Positions 33,504-40,953 of a stretch of 64,000 bases of DNA are shown one piece after another. The stretch comes from Enterococcus_C asini_A (GTDB taxonomy: Bacteria > Bacillota > Bacilli > Lactobacillales > Enterococcaceae): assembly GCF_031928785.1 (NCBI RefSeq), contig NZ_JARQAL010000004.1. One strand, given 5' to 3'. The notes under the pieces are model-generated. The model was not told the DNA's origin and did no database searches. It worked only from the letters and a program-made list of their open reading frames with translations. Position 1 is the stretch's first letter, and each line of letters opens with the position of its first letter. The translations under genes were made by a program, and so were the position numbers.

Positions 33504-33946
33504 TTGGAATTGTAATTGCAACTCACGGCAAGCTATCAGATGGCTTTAAAGATGCTGCTGAAGTGGTAGTAGGACAAACGGAAAATATCGCCACGGTAAA
33601 TTTAAACCCAGGGGACTCTGTAGACTTATTAGGAGAACAAATTGCCACTGCTATTGGTGAAGTCAGCCAAGGCGAGGGTGTCATTGTTTTAACTGACTTG
33701 TTAAGTGCAAGTCCGTATAATCAATCCGTCCTTGCCATTAGTGGCTTGTCTGAAGCGTTAGCCCAACAAGTTTACGTGGTTTCAGGAGTTAGCTTCCCCA
33801 TGCTTTTAGAAGCCATTAATGCCCAATTAATCGGTACCGAAATTGCCGATGCTGTGGAATTGATTATGGAGCAAGGAAAAAATGGTATCGCCAGCTGGCA
33901 AATTAGTGATAGCGGGAGCGACGAAGAGGAAGAAGAAGATTTTTAA
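33500..33946 (+). CDS. PTS mannose-family IIA component
   Basis: A 148-residue IIA protein. The phospho-accepting His is in GIVIATHGKLSDGF (about residue 9), and VIVLTDLLSASPYNQS is the second conserved segment. It accepts phosphate from HPr and passes it to IIB. The C-terminus extends into an acidic tail (DEEEEEDF), similar in kind to that of IIC. The start ATG overlaps the preceding stop (ATGA), so its translation is coupled to the M28-like protein. It is the last PTS gene before a terminator. Confidence 0.92.
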   Translation: MIGIVIATHGKLSDGFKDAAEVVVGQTENIATVNLNPGDSVDLLGEQIATAIGEVSQGEGVIVLTDLLSASPYNQSVLAISGLSEALAQQVYVVSGVSFPMLLEAINAQLIGTEIADAVELIMEQGKNGIASWQISDSGSDEEEEEDF

Positions 33947-33956
33947 ATGATAGTTG

Positions 33957-33990
33957 ACTCCCCCAAATTACTTTCTTTGGGGGAGTTTGT
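33957..33990 (+). terminator. Terminator after the PTS operon
   Basis: ACTCCCCCAAA (33957-33967) pairs perfectly with TTTGGGGGAGT (33976-33986) and is followed by TTTGT. It ends the message after IIA, though the HAD gene only 21 bases on may be reached by read-through. Confidence 0.75.
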
Positions 33991-34010
33991 CTATTAAAAA
34001 GGAGCAACCT

Positions 34011-34679
34011 ATGAGAAATGTGCAGGCAGTAATCTTTGATATGGACGGCTTAATTTTAGACACGGAGCGAGTTTATTCCGAAGGGTGGCAAAAAGGCGCC
34101 GTTGTAAAAAACATTCAATTACCTGAAGGCTTTGTGGAAAGTGCCGCGGGTCGCAGTGTAGATGATAATATTAATGCTTTAAAAACGGCAGGTTTTGATC
34201 ACGAGCTGATTAGTCAAATTCGCAAGGAACGAGAAGCTTATTTTTATGAGCAATTGGATCAAGATGAAATTCCAGTTAAACCCTATTTTTTTGATTTGAT
34301 TCATTTTTTACGCCAAGAAGGAGTGAAAACCGGATTAGCCACGTCCAGCTACCAAGGTCGGGTTCAACGAATGTTTGACCACTATAAGTTTCATGATTTA
34401 TTTGATGTGGTGGTGGCAGGAGATCAAGTGAATCGGGTCAAACCAGATCCAGAAATTTATTTGCAAGTGCTCAGTCAATTACAGACTGAAAAAGATAAAA
34501 CCTTAGTGTTGGAAGATTCGGTAGTAGGGGGACGTGCAGCTTCTAGAGGTGGGATTCCTTTTATTTTAGTACCCGATAAAAGTGCGTCCAGTGCCCCACC
34601 TATTCCCAATCCTTTTCCAAATTTACTAGCAGTGATGGAAAGTTTAGGAGCTGTACTGGAGTGGCTCAAGAAAAGCTGA
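34011..34679 (+). CDS. HAD-superfamily phosphatase (beta-phosphoglucomutase-like, subfamily IA)
   Basis: A 222-residue hydrolase. Motif I is AVIFDMDGLILDTE (nucleophile Asp), motif II TGLATSSY, motif III RVKPDPEIY with Lys, and motif IV VLEDSVVGGRAA. The Glu after the cap start and the helical cap suggest a sugar-phosphate phosphatase or mutase. ATG 34011 follows AAAGGAG; the longer frame runs through the terminator. It could dephosphorylate excess pathway intermediates and so relieve sugar-phosphate stress. The substrate is not known. Confidence 0.88.
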   Translation: MRNVQAVIFDMDGLILDTERVYSEGWQKGAVVKNIQLPEGFVESAAGRSVDDNINALKTAGFDHELISQIRKEREAYFYEQLDQDEIPVKPYFFDLIHFLRQEGVKTGLATSSYQGRVQRMFDHYKFHDLFDVVVAGDQVNRVKPDPEIYLQVLSQLQTEKDKTLVLEDSVVGGRAASRGGIPFILVPDKSASSAPPIPNPFPNLLAVMESLGAVLEWLKKS

Positions 34680-34720
34680 TTCAGGCAGCGTACTAAGGAG
34701 CACTTATGTGAAAAGAGTAA

Positions 34721-34792
34721 TTTGTTAGAAAAAGATAGCGTTTTCTATTGAAATAAAAAACATTTTTCGTTATAATAAGTTTGTTAGAAAAA
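34721..34792 (+). promoter_or_regulatory. uxuA promoter flanked by a 13-base direct repeat
   Basis: TTGAAA (34748-34753), 17 bases, TATAAT (34771-34776) is a near-consensus promoter 60 bases ahead of uxuA. TTTGTTAGAAAAA occurs at 34721-34733 and again at 34780-34792, on either side of it, 59 bases apart. Such spacing is compatible with DNA looping by a regulator. Which protein binds is unknown. Confidence 0.6.
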
Positions 34793-34836
34793 ATATTTTT
34801 TATCGGAGAAGAAAGTTAAATCAAGGAGGTCATGGA

Positions 34837-35904
34837 ATGAAGTGGGCTTTTAGATGGTACGGCGAGAGTGATGCAATTCCGTTGCAGCACGTGGAACAAA
34901 TTCCCGGTATTAAAGGAGTGGTGGGTACCCTCCTAGGCAAGCTTCCCGGGGATGTGTGGGAAGTCTCAGAAATCCAAGAACTGAAAGATTCCGTGGAAAA
35001 AGGCAATCTTGAGTTGTTGGGCATCGAAAGTGTAGCGATTCACGATGCCATTAAGGCGGGAACGGACGAACGGGATCAGTATATTGACAATTACATCCAA
35101 ACGATTCGCAACCTTTCCCAATGTGGGGTTCATTTGATTTGCTACAGCTTTAAACCAATTTTTGGTTGGGCAAAAACCACACTGAATTACGAAAACAAAG
35201 ATGGCAGTTTCTCTTTATTGTACGACCAAGCAGTGGTGGACAATATGGAACCCGGAGATATGTATACTTTGATTCACAGCCAATCAAAGGGGTTTCGTTT
35301 ACCAGGTTGGGAAGCAGAACGTCTGAAAAAATTAGACGAGCTGTTAGCTCTCTATGATGGCGTTACGGAAGAAGATTTATTTGAAAACTTGAGCTATTTT
35401 CTAAAACGCATTATTCCGGTATGTGAAGAGTGCGATGTGAAAATGGGAATTCATCCGGATGATCCACCTTGGGAAATCTTTGGCTTGCCACGGATTACGA
35501 AGAACTTGGCTGATTTGCAAAAAATCTTAAGTATCGTGGACTCGCCTTACAATGGGTTAACCCTGTGTACCGGGGCTTTAGGTGCTGATCCTAATAACGA
35601 TATGATTGAAATCATTCGTACCGTGGGCCATCGCATTAATTTTGTACATTTTAGAAATGTGCTCTTTATGGGTGAGAAGAAATTTGAAGAAACGGCTCAT
35701 CCAACTTCAGAAGGTTCATTGGACATGTACGGTATGATGAAAGCCTTGGTGGATGTAGGTTTTGATGGGGTCATTCGTCCCGATCATGGGCGTACCATCT
35801 GGGGTGAAGTGGCGATGCCGGGCTACGGCTTGTACGACCGTGCGCTAGGCTTAACCTATATGCAAGGACTTCACGAAGCAGTCTTGCGGGAACAAAAAGA
35901 ATAG
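34837..35904 (+). CDS. uxuA: Mannonate dehydratase
   Basis: Converts D-mannonate to 2-keto-3-deoxygluconate in glucuronate breakdown. The 355-residue length fits UxuA. Metal and substrate residues appear in MKWAFRWYGESDAIPL, GIHPDDPPWEIFGLPRI (His and Asp), GLTLCTGALGADPNNDM (Cys), INFVHFRNV (His) and VIRPDHGRTIWGE (Asp, His). AAGGAGG precedes ATG 34837. It has its own promoter. No uronate isomerase or mannonate oxidoreductase (UxuB) gene is obvious in the window; the oxidoreductase at 36299 and the divergent aldolase may work with it. Confidence 0.95.
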   Translation: MKWAFRWYGESDAIPLQHVEQIPGIKGVVGTLLGKLPGDVWEVSEIQELKDSVEKGNLELLGIESVAIHDAIKAGTDERDQYIDNYIQTIRNLSQCGVHLICYSFKPIFGWAKTTLNYENKDGSFSLLYDQAVVDNMEPGDMYTLIHSQSKGFRLPGWEAERLKKLDELLALYDGVTEEDLFENLSYFLKRIIPVCEECDVKMGIHPDDPPWEIFGLPRITKNLADLQKILSIVDSPYNGLTLCTGALGADPNNDMIEIIRTVGHRINFVHFRNVLFMGEKKFEETAHPTSEGSLDMYGMMKALVDVGFDGVIRPDHGRTIWGEVAMPGYGLYDRALGLTYMQGLHEAVLREQKE

Positions 35905-35932
35905 TTGACAATCTTAAAAATCCTGTTATAGT
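35905..35932 (+). promoter_or_regulatory. Promoter of the structured RNA
   Basis: TTGACA (35905-35910) is a perfect -35, followed after 16 bases by TATAGT (35927-35932). It starts at the uxuA stop codon, and transcription should begin near 35939. Confidence 0.7.
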
Positions 35933-35938
35933 AAGCAA

Positions 35939-36113
35939 CATGCGATGAGTCGATGGGCCGAATTTTTTCGGTCAATCAACCAGAGGCACGAGAGTTTTTA
36001 CTCACCTGCCGGATTTGCAGGGTGTCGGAAGAAGAGTAGTGGACGACTTTTTCTTCTATCGGAAACGATACTGGGTAAAGCAATGAGTACTTAGGTGCTC
36101 GTTGCTTTTTTTT
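35939..36113 (+). ncRNA. Unassigned structured RNA of about 175 nt with its own promoter and terminator
   Basis: No ORF of note lies here, but RNA structure is dense. Hairpins: GGCCGAA..TTCGGTC near 35956-35974, GAG..ACTC near 36000, CCTGC..GCAGG near 36006-36022. It ends in a 13-pair terminator with two G-U pairs (36078-36090 with 36095-36107) and an eight-T run. The 5' segment GCGATGAG (35942-35949) can pair over its full length with CTCGTTGC (36098-36105), the right arm of the terminator, so the ends can close on each other or compete with termination. It may be an independent small RNA or a riboswitch-like leader; I recognise no class. Confidence 0.55.
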
Positions 36114-36250
36114 GTCTTTATAGAAAAAAATGGTGCCATTTACTCCCATCAAATTACGCTATTTTCTTCAAAATCAGATTGAATTTTTACATTGTTGCTT
36201 TCACCACGCTAAGGAAAAGGTACAAGTAGGAAGAGTCCCGGATTTTTTCT

Positions 36251-36280
36251 TTGTCTTCTTTTAGTCGGTCTTGCTATACT
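36251..36280 (+). promoter_or_regulatory. Probable promoter of the Gfo/Idh/MocA gene
   Basis: TTGTCT (36251-36256), 18 bases, TATACT (36275-36280), ending 18 bases before the start codon. The region 36114-36250 holds nothing else I can identify. If used, the gene does not depend on read-through from the structured RNA. Confidence 0.45.
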
Positions 36281-36298
36281 GGCTTTGGAGGTGTTTTT

Positions 36299-37255
36299 AT
36301 GATTCGGTACGGTATTATTAGTACGGCTCAAGTGGTACCACGTTTTGTGGCGGGGGTCAATGAGAGCAGTGCAGGAGAAGTGGTGGCAATTGCTTCTCGT
36401 AATTTAGCAAAAGCCCAAAAAATGGCAGAGGATTTGGAAATTCCGCAAGCTTATGGTAGTTATCAGGAATTGTATCAAGATTCTCAAGTGGATATTGTCT
36501 ATATCGCCACTTACAATAAAGGACATTATGCTGCGGCTAAAGAAGCTCTCAAAGCAGGCAAACACGTACTTTTGGAAAAACCATTTACATTGAAATCGGT
36601 AGAAGCGAGAGAACTTTTTGACTTGGCAAAAGCGCAAGGGGTCTTTTTAATGGAAGCTCAAAAAGCCTTATTTTTGCCGATGACATTAGCGGTTAAAGAG
36701 TTGATTGAATCCGATAAAATCGGGGAAGTGCGGCGAATGGTTTCCCAAACGGCGTATTTGAATATTGACCATATCGACTGGTTTCGCGATCCCAAAGCTG
36801 GCGGAGGCGTCTTGTACAGTTCTGGGAGTTATCCATTGCAGTATATGGAATTTATCACGGGACAACAAATCACAGCGTTATCAGGCACTGCGCTGATTCC
36901 TGCAGGACAAAGCGATATGCAAGCAGAGCTGGCCCTAAATTTAGGTCCAGCTACCACGGCAAATATTTTTTTGACGGTGCAGTTGGATTTGCCTAGAGGA
37001 ATTCATATTTACGGTACTAAAGGAGAAATTTTTGTGCCGAATTTCTGGCGGGGCGATCAAGGACAAATCATTACGGCTGGGGGACAAGAAAAACTCTTTT
37101 TCCCTTTTGCCAGTGAGTTTGTTTATGAAATCGAACACGTCAATGAGTGTTTAAGTGAAGGATTGTTGACCAGCCCTGTGGTGACACCAGAATTAACCAT
37201 TTCGACTATTGAGCGGATGGAAAACTTGCAAAAAGAGTGGCATAAAAAGGCCTGA
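36299..37255 (+). CDS. Gfo/Idh/MocA-family NAD(P)-dependent oxidoreductase
   Basis: A 318-residue sugar oxidoreductase. N-terminal Rossmann domain (RYGIISTAQVVPRFVAGVNE, VAIASRNLAKAQKMAEDL, VDIVYIATYNKGHYAAAKEAL), then the hallmark AGKHVLLEKPFTL with the catalytic Lys, and the C-terminal alpha/beta domain with GGGVLYSSGSYPLQYMEFI. GGAGG precedes ATG 36299; the longer frame lacks a ribosome site. Beside uxuA it may act on an aldose, inositol or a uronate derivative. The sequence does not give the substrate. Confidence 0.88.
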   Translation: MIRYGIISTAQVVPRFVAGVNESSAGEVVAIASRNLAKAQKMAEDLEIPQAYGSYQELYQDSQVDIVYIATYNKGHYAAAKEALKAGKHVLLEKPFTLKSVEARELFDLAKAQGVFLMEAQKALFLPMTLAVKELIESDKIGEVRRMVSQTAYLNIDHIDWFRDPKAGGGVLYSSGSYPLQYMEFITGQQITALSGTALIPAGQSDMQAELALNLGPATTANIFLTVQLDLPRGIHIYGTKGEIFVPNFWRGDQGQIITAGGQEKLFFPFASEFVYEIEHVNECLSEGLLTSPVVTPELTISTIERMENLQKEWHKKA

Positions 37256-37280
37256 TGCAGTCCCCAAAATGAATAAAGTC

Positions 37281-37331
37281 AAAAAAAGAGCGGAATTCTG
37301 CCAGTAATCGGCAGAGTTTCGCTCTTTTTTT
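37281..37331. terminator. Bidirectional terminator between two convergent genes
   Basis: AAAAAAAGAGCG (37281-37292) pairs with CGCTCTTTTTTT (37320-37331), with an inner TCTGCC/GGCAGA stem. It serves both the oxidoreductase gene and the convergent histidine kinase gene. Confidence 0.85.
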
Positions 37332-37333
37332 GT

Positions 37334-38650
37334 TTATTTCACCGGCAACTTAATCCGGAAGATAACACCCTTTGGTTGCCAATCTTGGACGGCAATTTTT
37401 CCCTTGTGGTCCGCGACAATTTGTTTGGCAATGGCTAACCCTAAGCCGTAGCCACCACTTTCTTTAGTCCGGGAAGGGTCCATGCGGTGGAAGCGTTCAA
37501 AGATTTGTTTCTTTTCTTCATCAGGGATGTTTGGGCCGGAGTTTTTGACTTCTAAGAGCCAAGAATCTCCGGAGATTTCTGATTGTAAGACGATTTTATC
37601 CCCAGCACTGGTATATTTTAAGGCGTTGTCTAAAAGAATCACCAAAAGTTGGTGCACTTTCTTTTCGTCTACGGTGACGGTTTGTTTGGCAAAGTTTTCC
37701 AAAATAAAGGTCTTTTGATCCATTTGGGCGATTTCTTGGAAAGGCTTGACCAAATTAGCAATCATCAACTCTGGATTTAGAGGTTGCTTGTCTAAGACGG
37801 CCTCGTTGGAATCACTGCGGGCAATGGTTAAAAGATCATTGGTCAGACCCGTCAGTCGCCGAGTTTCGTTTAAGGCTTGGGCGATGGTTTCTGATTCATC
37901 TAAAATGGTGTGTTCCGGTTTGGTGAACAGTCTTTGCAAGCTGTTTTGGATAATGGTCAATGGCGTTCGCAATTCGTGGGAAGCATTTTCCACAAATTCT
38001 TGTTGTTTTTTCCAAGCGGCAAAAATAGGTTTCATATTTTGTTTGGAAAGAAGATAGCTGACCCCAATGGATAAAAGCCAGAAAAAAATCATGCAGAGAA
38101 TCAAAATGGTCTGTACAGTAGCCATGGATTGACTGATTTGGTCCGTGTTTTCCAAAACTTGTACATAAGCGATGTCTTCATCTAGCTGACTACTTACCGC
38201 TAATGTAATGGAGTGAAAGGTCAATTGATCGCTGGTGTCACTGCTAGCTAAGTTGATTTCTTTTACAGTGTTTAGTTTTTTCGTATCCAAACTTAAGGAT
38301 TGCAGCTCATTAAAGCGTCCTCCTAATGCAGCTTTGTTTAAAATCTGACCTTCTTTTGACCACAGGATGATTTGACTGTTAAAGTGATTGCCGCGGTCAT
38401 TTTCATCTAAAGGCGGTTTGAGAGTGTTTTGGCCTAAAAAGGGATCATCGGCTTGATAGCGCTGGATTTCCATAGTAATCCTAGGACTGTCGGGGGTGAT
38501 TTGTTTTAAGTCCTCATCGGTTTGGCGGTAGGCGGAGCTGTGCAAAATTTGCAAGGTAATAAAGCCTAAAGCTAAGAAAATTGCGGCAAAGGCGGCCACA
38601 TTTAGGAAAAAGAAGCGGAGACGCTGTCGTCGAGAAAGTTCATTATTCAT
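37334..38650 (-). CDS. Sensor histidine kinase of the VTC/ABC regulon
   Basis: A 438-residue membrane kinase: TM1 at about residues 12-33 (FFFLNVAAFAAIFLALGFITL), an extracellular domain of about 120 residues, TM2 near 165-185 (ILILCMIFFWLLSIGVSYLL), then HisKA with His in ASHELRTPLTIIQNSL, and HATPase with the N box LVILLDNALKYT, the FHRMDPSRTKESGG region and GGYGLGLAIAKQIV. ATG 38650 follows AGAGGAG; the longer frame overlaps the regulator. It starts four bases after the response regulator stop and pairs with it. The signal is likely from the envelope. Confidence 0.93.
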   Translation of the reverse strand: MNNELSRRQRLRFFFLNVAAFAAIFLALGFITLQILHSSAYRQTDEDLKQITPDSPRITMEIQRYQADDPFLGQNTLKPPLDENDRGNHFNSQIILWSKEGQILNKAALGGRFNELQSLSLDTKKLNTVKEINLASSDTSDQLTFHSITLAVSSQLDEDIAYVQVLENTDQISQSMATVQTILILCMIFFWLLSIGVSYLLSKQNMKPIFAAWKKQQEFVENASHELRTPLTIIQNSLQRLFTKPEHTILDESETIAQALNETRRLTGLTNDLLTIARSDSNEAVLDKQPLNPELMIANLVKPFQEIAQMDQKTFILENFAKQTVTVDEKKVHQLLVILLDNALKYTSAGDKIVLQSEISGDSWLLEVKNSGPNIPDEEKKQIFERFHRMDPSRTKESGGYGLGLAIAKQIVADHKGKIAVQDWQPKGVIFRIKLPVK

Positions 38651-38654
38651 CCAC

Positions 38655-39332
38655 TCACTCCTCTGCTTGTAAAATATAGCCCACATTGCGCAAGGTTTTA
38701 AAATGCTGATCCATGCCACTAGGCTTCAAGTGTTTTCGCAAGTGGCTCATATAGACTTCTACCACCGTAATCGTAGTTTCAGAGTCAAAGCCCCAAATGC
38801 GATCAAAAATTTGCTCTTTGGTAATAATAACCCCTTTGTTTTGAATGAAATAAACTAAAAGTTCAAATTCTTTTCCTTGAATAGGCAGCACTTGGTCTTC
38901 AAAGCAAACTTCATTTTTGGCTAAATCACAGGTGATGGTACCATAGCTCAGATTGTTTTCTGTATACAGTCCTAAAGAGCGTTTCAACAGCGCTTTGACC
39001 CGTAAAATCAACTCTTCTCGGTAAAAAGGCTTGGTTAAATAATCATCGGCCCCTTTTTGAAAGCCGGCTACTTTGTCTTCTAAGCCATCTTTGGCCGTTA
39101 AAATCAAAACAGGGGTTTGAATGTTTTGTTCCCGTAATTCGGCTAAAACTTGGTAACCATTTTTCCCCGGCAACATTAAATCCAACAAAATCAAATCATA
39201 AACGCCAGTTTCGGCTTCAAATAACCCTTCTTCTCCATCGTAGACTAAAGTAATTTCCCCTAGGTCTGTGAGAATTTCTTTTATATTATCGGCTAATGTC
39301 GCTTCATCTTCTACTACTAATAGTTTAATCAT
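38655..39332 (-). CDS. OmpR/PhoB-family response regulator
   Basis: A 225-residue regulator: receiver domain with acidic pocket (LLVVEDEA), phospho-Asp in DLILLDLMLPGKNGYQ, conserved Thr (VLILTAKD) and Lys (DYLTKPF), then a winged-helix DNA-binding domain (LPIQGKEFELLVYFIQNKG, VEVYMSHLRKHLK). ATG 39332 has AGGAGGTGAG upstream; an in-frame GTG lies inside that site. It diverges from the VTC operon. Its likely target, an 11-base-period TTAAG direct repeat, lies before the VTC and ABC operons. Confidence 0.93.
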   Translation of the reverse strand: MIKLLVVEDEATLADNIKEILTDLGEITLVYDGEEGLFEAETGVYDLILLDLMLPGKNGYQVLAELREQNIQTPVLILTAKDGLEDKVAGFQKGADDYLTKPFYREELILRVKALLKRSLGLYTENNLSYGTITCDLAKNEVCFEDQVLPIQGKEFELLVYFIQNKGVIITKEQIFDRIWGFDSETTITVVEVYMSHLRKHLKPSGMDQHFKTLRNVGYILQAEE

Positions 39333-39409
39333 TTGTCTCACCTCCTATTTATCTTACCATTTCTAGCATAAAAAGACCTTAAAGCTCCTTTTCCTAAAAA
39401 AATCCTCAG

Positions 39410-39441
39410 TTAAGCTTCTTTTAAGTCCAACTTTGTAAAGT
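39410..39441 (+). promoter_or_regulatory. Response-regulator box and promoter of the VTC operon
   Basis: TTAAG at 39410-39414 and 39421-39425 are in direct repeat with an 11-base period (TTAAGCTTCTTTTAAG), the pattern bound by OmpR-family dimers. A TAAAGT-type -10 follows at 39436-39441, so the box replaces the -35. The same box occurs at 42825-42840. Confidence 0.7.
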
Positions 39442-39464
39442 AAGCCCCGTAGAGGAGGGCAAGT

Positions 39465-40247
39465 ATGAAATTAAAAAGAGCCTTTGAGCGGAAAGAGACC
39501 AAGTACCGCTTAGATGAAGCCTGCTTTGCCAAATTCAAACAGGAACTAGCGCGCTATATGGCGTTAGATGAATTTGGTTTGCATACAATCTTGTCGCTGT
39601 ACTTTGACACGCCAGACTTTCGGATGATTCAAGCTTCCATGGAAAAACCGAAGTATAAAGAGAAATTCCGGGTTCGCAGTTATGGAGTGCCGACTCAAGA
39701 AGGGACGGTCTTTCTGGAAAGTAAGAAAAAAATCAACGGCATTGTCTACAAACGACGGATTCCCACAAGCTTTGAAGAGTATGCCAATTGGCAAAGCGGA
39801 GGAGCATTTCCCAAATCACCAGAAACCCCACAGATCAATCGAGAATTGCGCTGGCTGGTGGTTCAATACCAAGACCTCGCCCCACAAGTTTTAATCGCTT
39901 ATGATCGAATGTCTTATTTTTATGAGGAAGATCCGGATTTTCGGGTGACCTTTGATCAGAAAATTCGCTATCGCAGTGAAGACTTGGATTTGACTTGTGG
40001 TAGTTATGGTGCATTGGTAGCTCCAGAAGTCCCAGTTTTAATGGAAGTCAAAGCGATGGGGGCGTACCCATTATGGTTTAGTCATTTATTGACCAAGTAT
40101 CACTTGCACAAGACCAGTTTTTCCAAATACGCTTTCACTTATCGTCGCTATCTTGCCCAAGAAGTAGCCCCAGTGGATCGCATTTTGTTTCATGCGCAAG
40201 CAGAGGATCGTGAACCACTATCCCAATTGATAATTAGTAAAACCTAG
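39465..40247 (+). CDS. VTC-domain protein (polyphosphate polymerase-like)
   Basis: A 260-residue protein of the VTC/CYTH-like triphosphate tunnel fold. Tunnel residues appear in FERKETKYRLDE, LYFDTPDFRMIQASME, KYKEKFRVRSYG, VFLESKKKINGIVYKRR, VLIAYDRMSYFYE and VLMEVKAMGAYPLWFSHLL: alternating basic and acidic residues as in eukaryotic Vtc4. Catalysis of polyphosphate synthesis is known only for the yeast protein; in bacteria the role is unproven. It starts at ATG 39465 after GAGGAGGG, and the DUF4956 gene follows in 11 bases, a well-conserved pairing. Confidence 0.9.
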   Translation: MKLKRAFERKETKYRLDEACFAKFKQELARYMALDEFGLHTILSLYFDTPDFRMIQASMEKPKYKEKFRVRSYGVPTQEGTVFLESKKKINGIVYKRRIPTSFEEYANWQSGGAFPKSPETPQINRELRWLVVQYQDLAPQVLIAYDRMSYFYEEDPDFRVTFDQKIRYRSEDLDLTCGSYGALVAPEVPVLMEVKAMGAYPLWFSHLLTKYHLHKTSFSKYAFTYRRYLAQEVAPVDRILFHAQAEDREPLSQLIISKT

Positions 40248-40258
40248 GAGGATACACA

Positions 40259-40936
40259 ATGTTAACGAGTTTATACGCAAATGGTACACAGACCATCACC
40301 TTTGTCCAGCTTTTAATCTGCATGGGCCTTTCTTTAGGATTGGGGCTATTAGTGGCAGCCACTTACATGTTTCGCAATACGTACACCAAGAGTTTTGTGG
40401 TGACATTGGCCATTTTACCGGTCTTGGTCCAATCCGTCATCATGCTAGTCAATGGCAATCTGGGAACCGGGATGGCAGTGGTAGGAGCTTTTAGCTTGAT
40501 CCGCTTTCGTTCGGTCCCCGGCGGTGCCCGAGAAATCACCAGTATTTTTTGGTCCATGGCCATTGGCTTGGCTACCGGGATGGGCTATGCCGTATACATC
40601 CTAGCTTTTTCGGTAATCGTGGCCGCTTTCTTACTGTTGTTGTACACTACCGGATTTGGGGAACGGCCAAAAGTAGCCGAGCGGGAATTGAAAGTCACCA
40701 TTCCAGAAGACTTGGACTATCCCCATTTATTCGATGATTTATTGGAACAGTATTGTTACAACGCCAAATTGGAATCGGTTCGCACCACCACCATGGGCAG
40801 TGTCTATGAATTACGCTACTGGCTATTATTGAAAAATCCTGATGAAGAAAAAGCGTTAATTGATGAAGTTCGAGTGAGAAATGGCAATTTGCCTGTGGTT
40901 TTAGGCAAGGCAGCCACCAATAAAGATGAATTATAA
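40259..40936 (+). CDS. DUF4956 membrane protein
   Basis: A 225-residue protein with four helices in its first 130 residues (TFVQLLICMGLSLGLGLLVAAT, VVTLAILPVLVQSVIMLV, GMAVVGAFSLIRFR, TGMGYAVYILAFSVIVAAF) and a cytosolic alpha/beta domain (ELKVTIPEDLDYPHLFDDLL, TTTMGSVYELRYWLLLK). The motif VGAFSLIRFRSVPGGARE between helices is the family hallmark. It commonly sits beside a VTC gene and is assumed to be its membrane partner. AGGAGG precedes ATG 40259. Confidence 0.9.
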   Translation: MLTSLYANGTQTITFVQLLICMGLSLGLGLLVAATYMFRNTYTKSFVVTLAILPVLVQSVIMLVNGNLGTGMAVVGAFSLIRFRSVPGGAREITSIFWSMAIGLATGMGYAVYILAFSVIVAAFLLLLYTTGFGERPKVAERELKVTIPEDLDYPHLFDDLLEQYCYNAKLESVRTTTMGSVYELRYWLLLKNPDEEKALIDEVRVRNGNLPVVLGKAATNKDEL

Positions 40937-40953
40937 AGAAAGGAATGAAGCAG

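Noticed and set aside
25507..33946. Glucosaminate (Dga) pathway as the operon's function
   Set aside because: The aldolase and mannose-type PTS would fit, but no glucosaminate-6-phosphate ammonia-lyase (DgaE-like) gene is present, and the three dehydrogenases are not part of that pathway.
35939..36113. Lysine riboswitch (L-box) as an explanation for the structured RNA
   Set aside because: AGAGGCACG, a GTCGGAAG segment and an AAGCAATGAG terminator look a little like lysine leaders, but the core AGAGGTGC/GCCGAAG elements and the stem order do not match, and no lysine gene follows.
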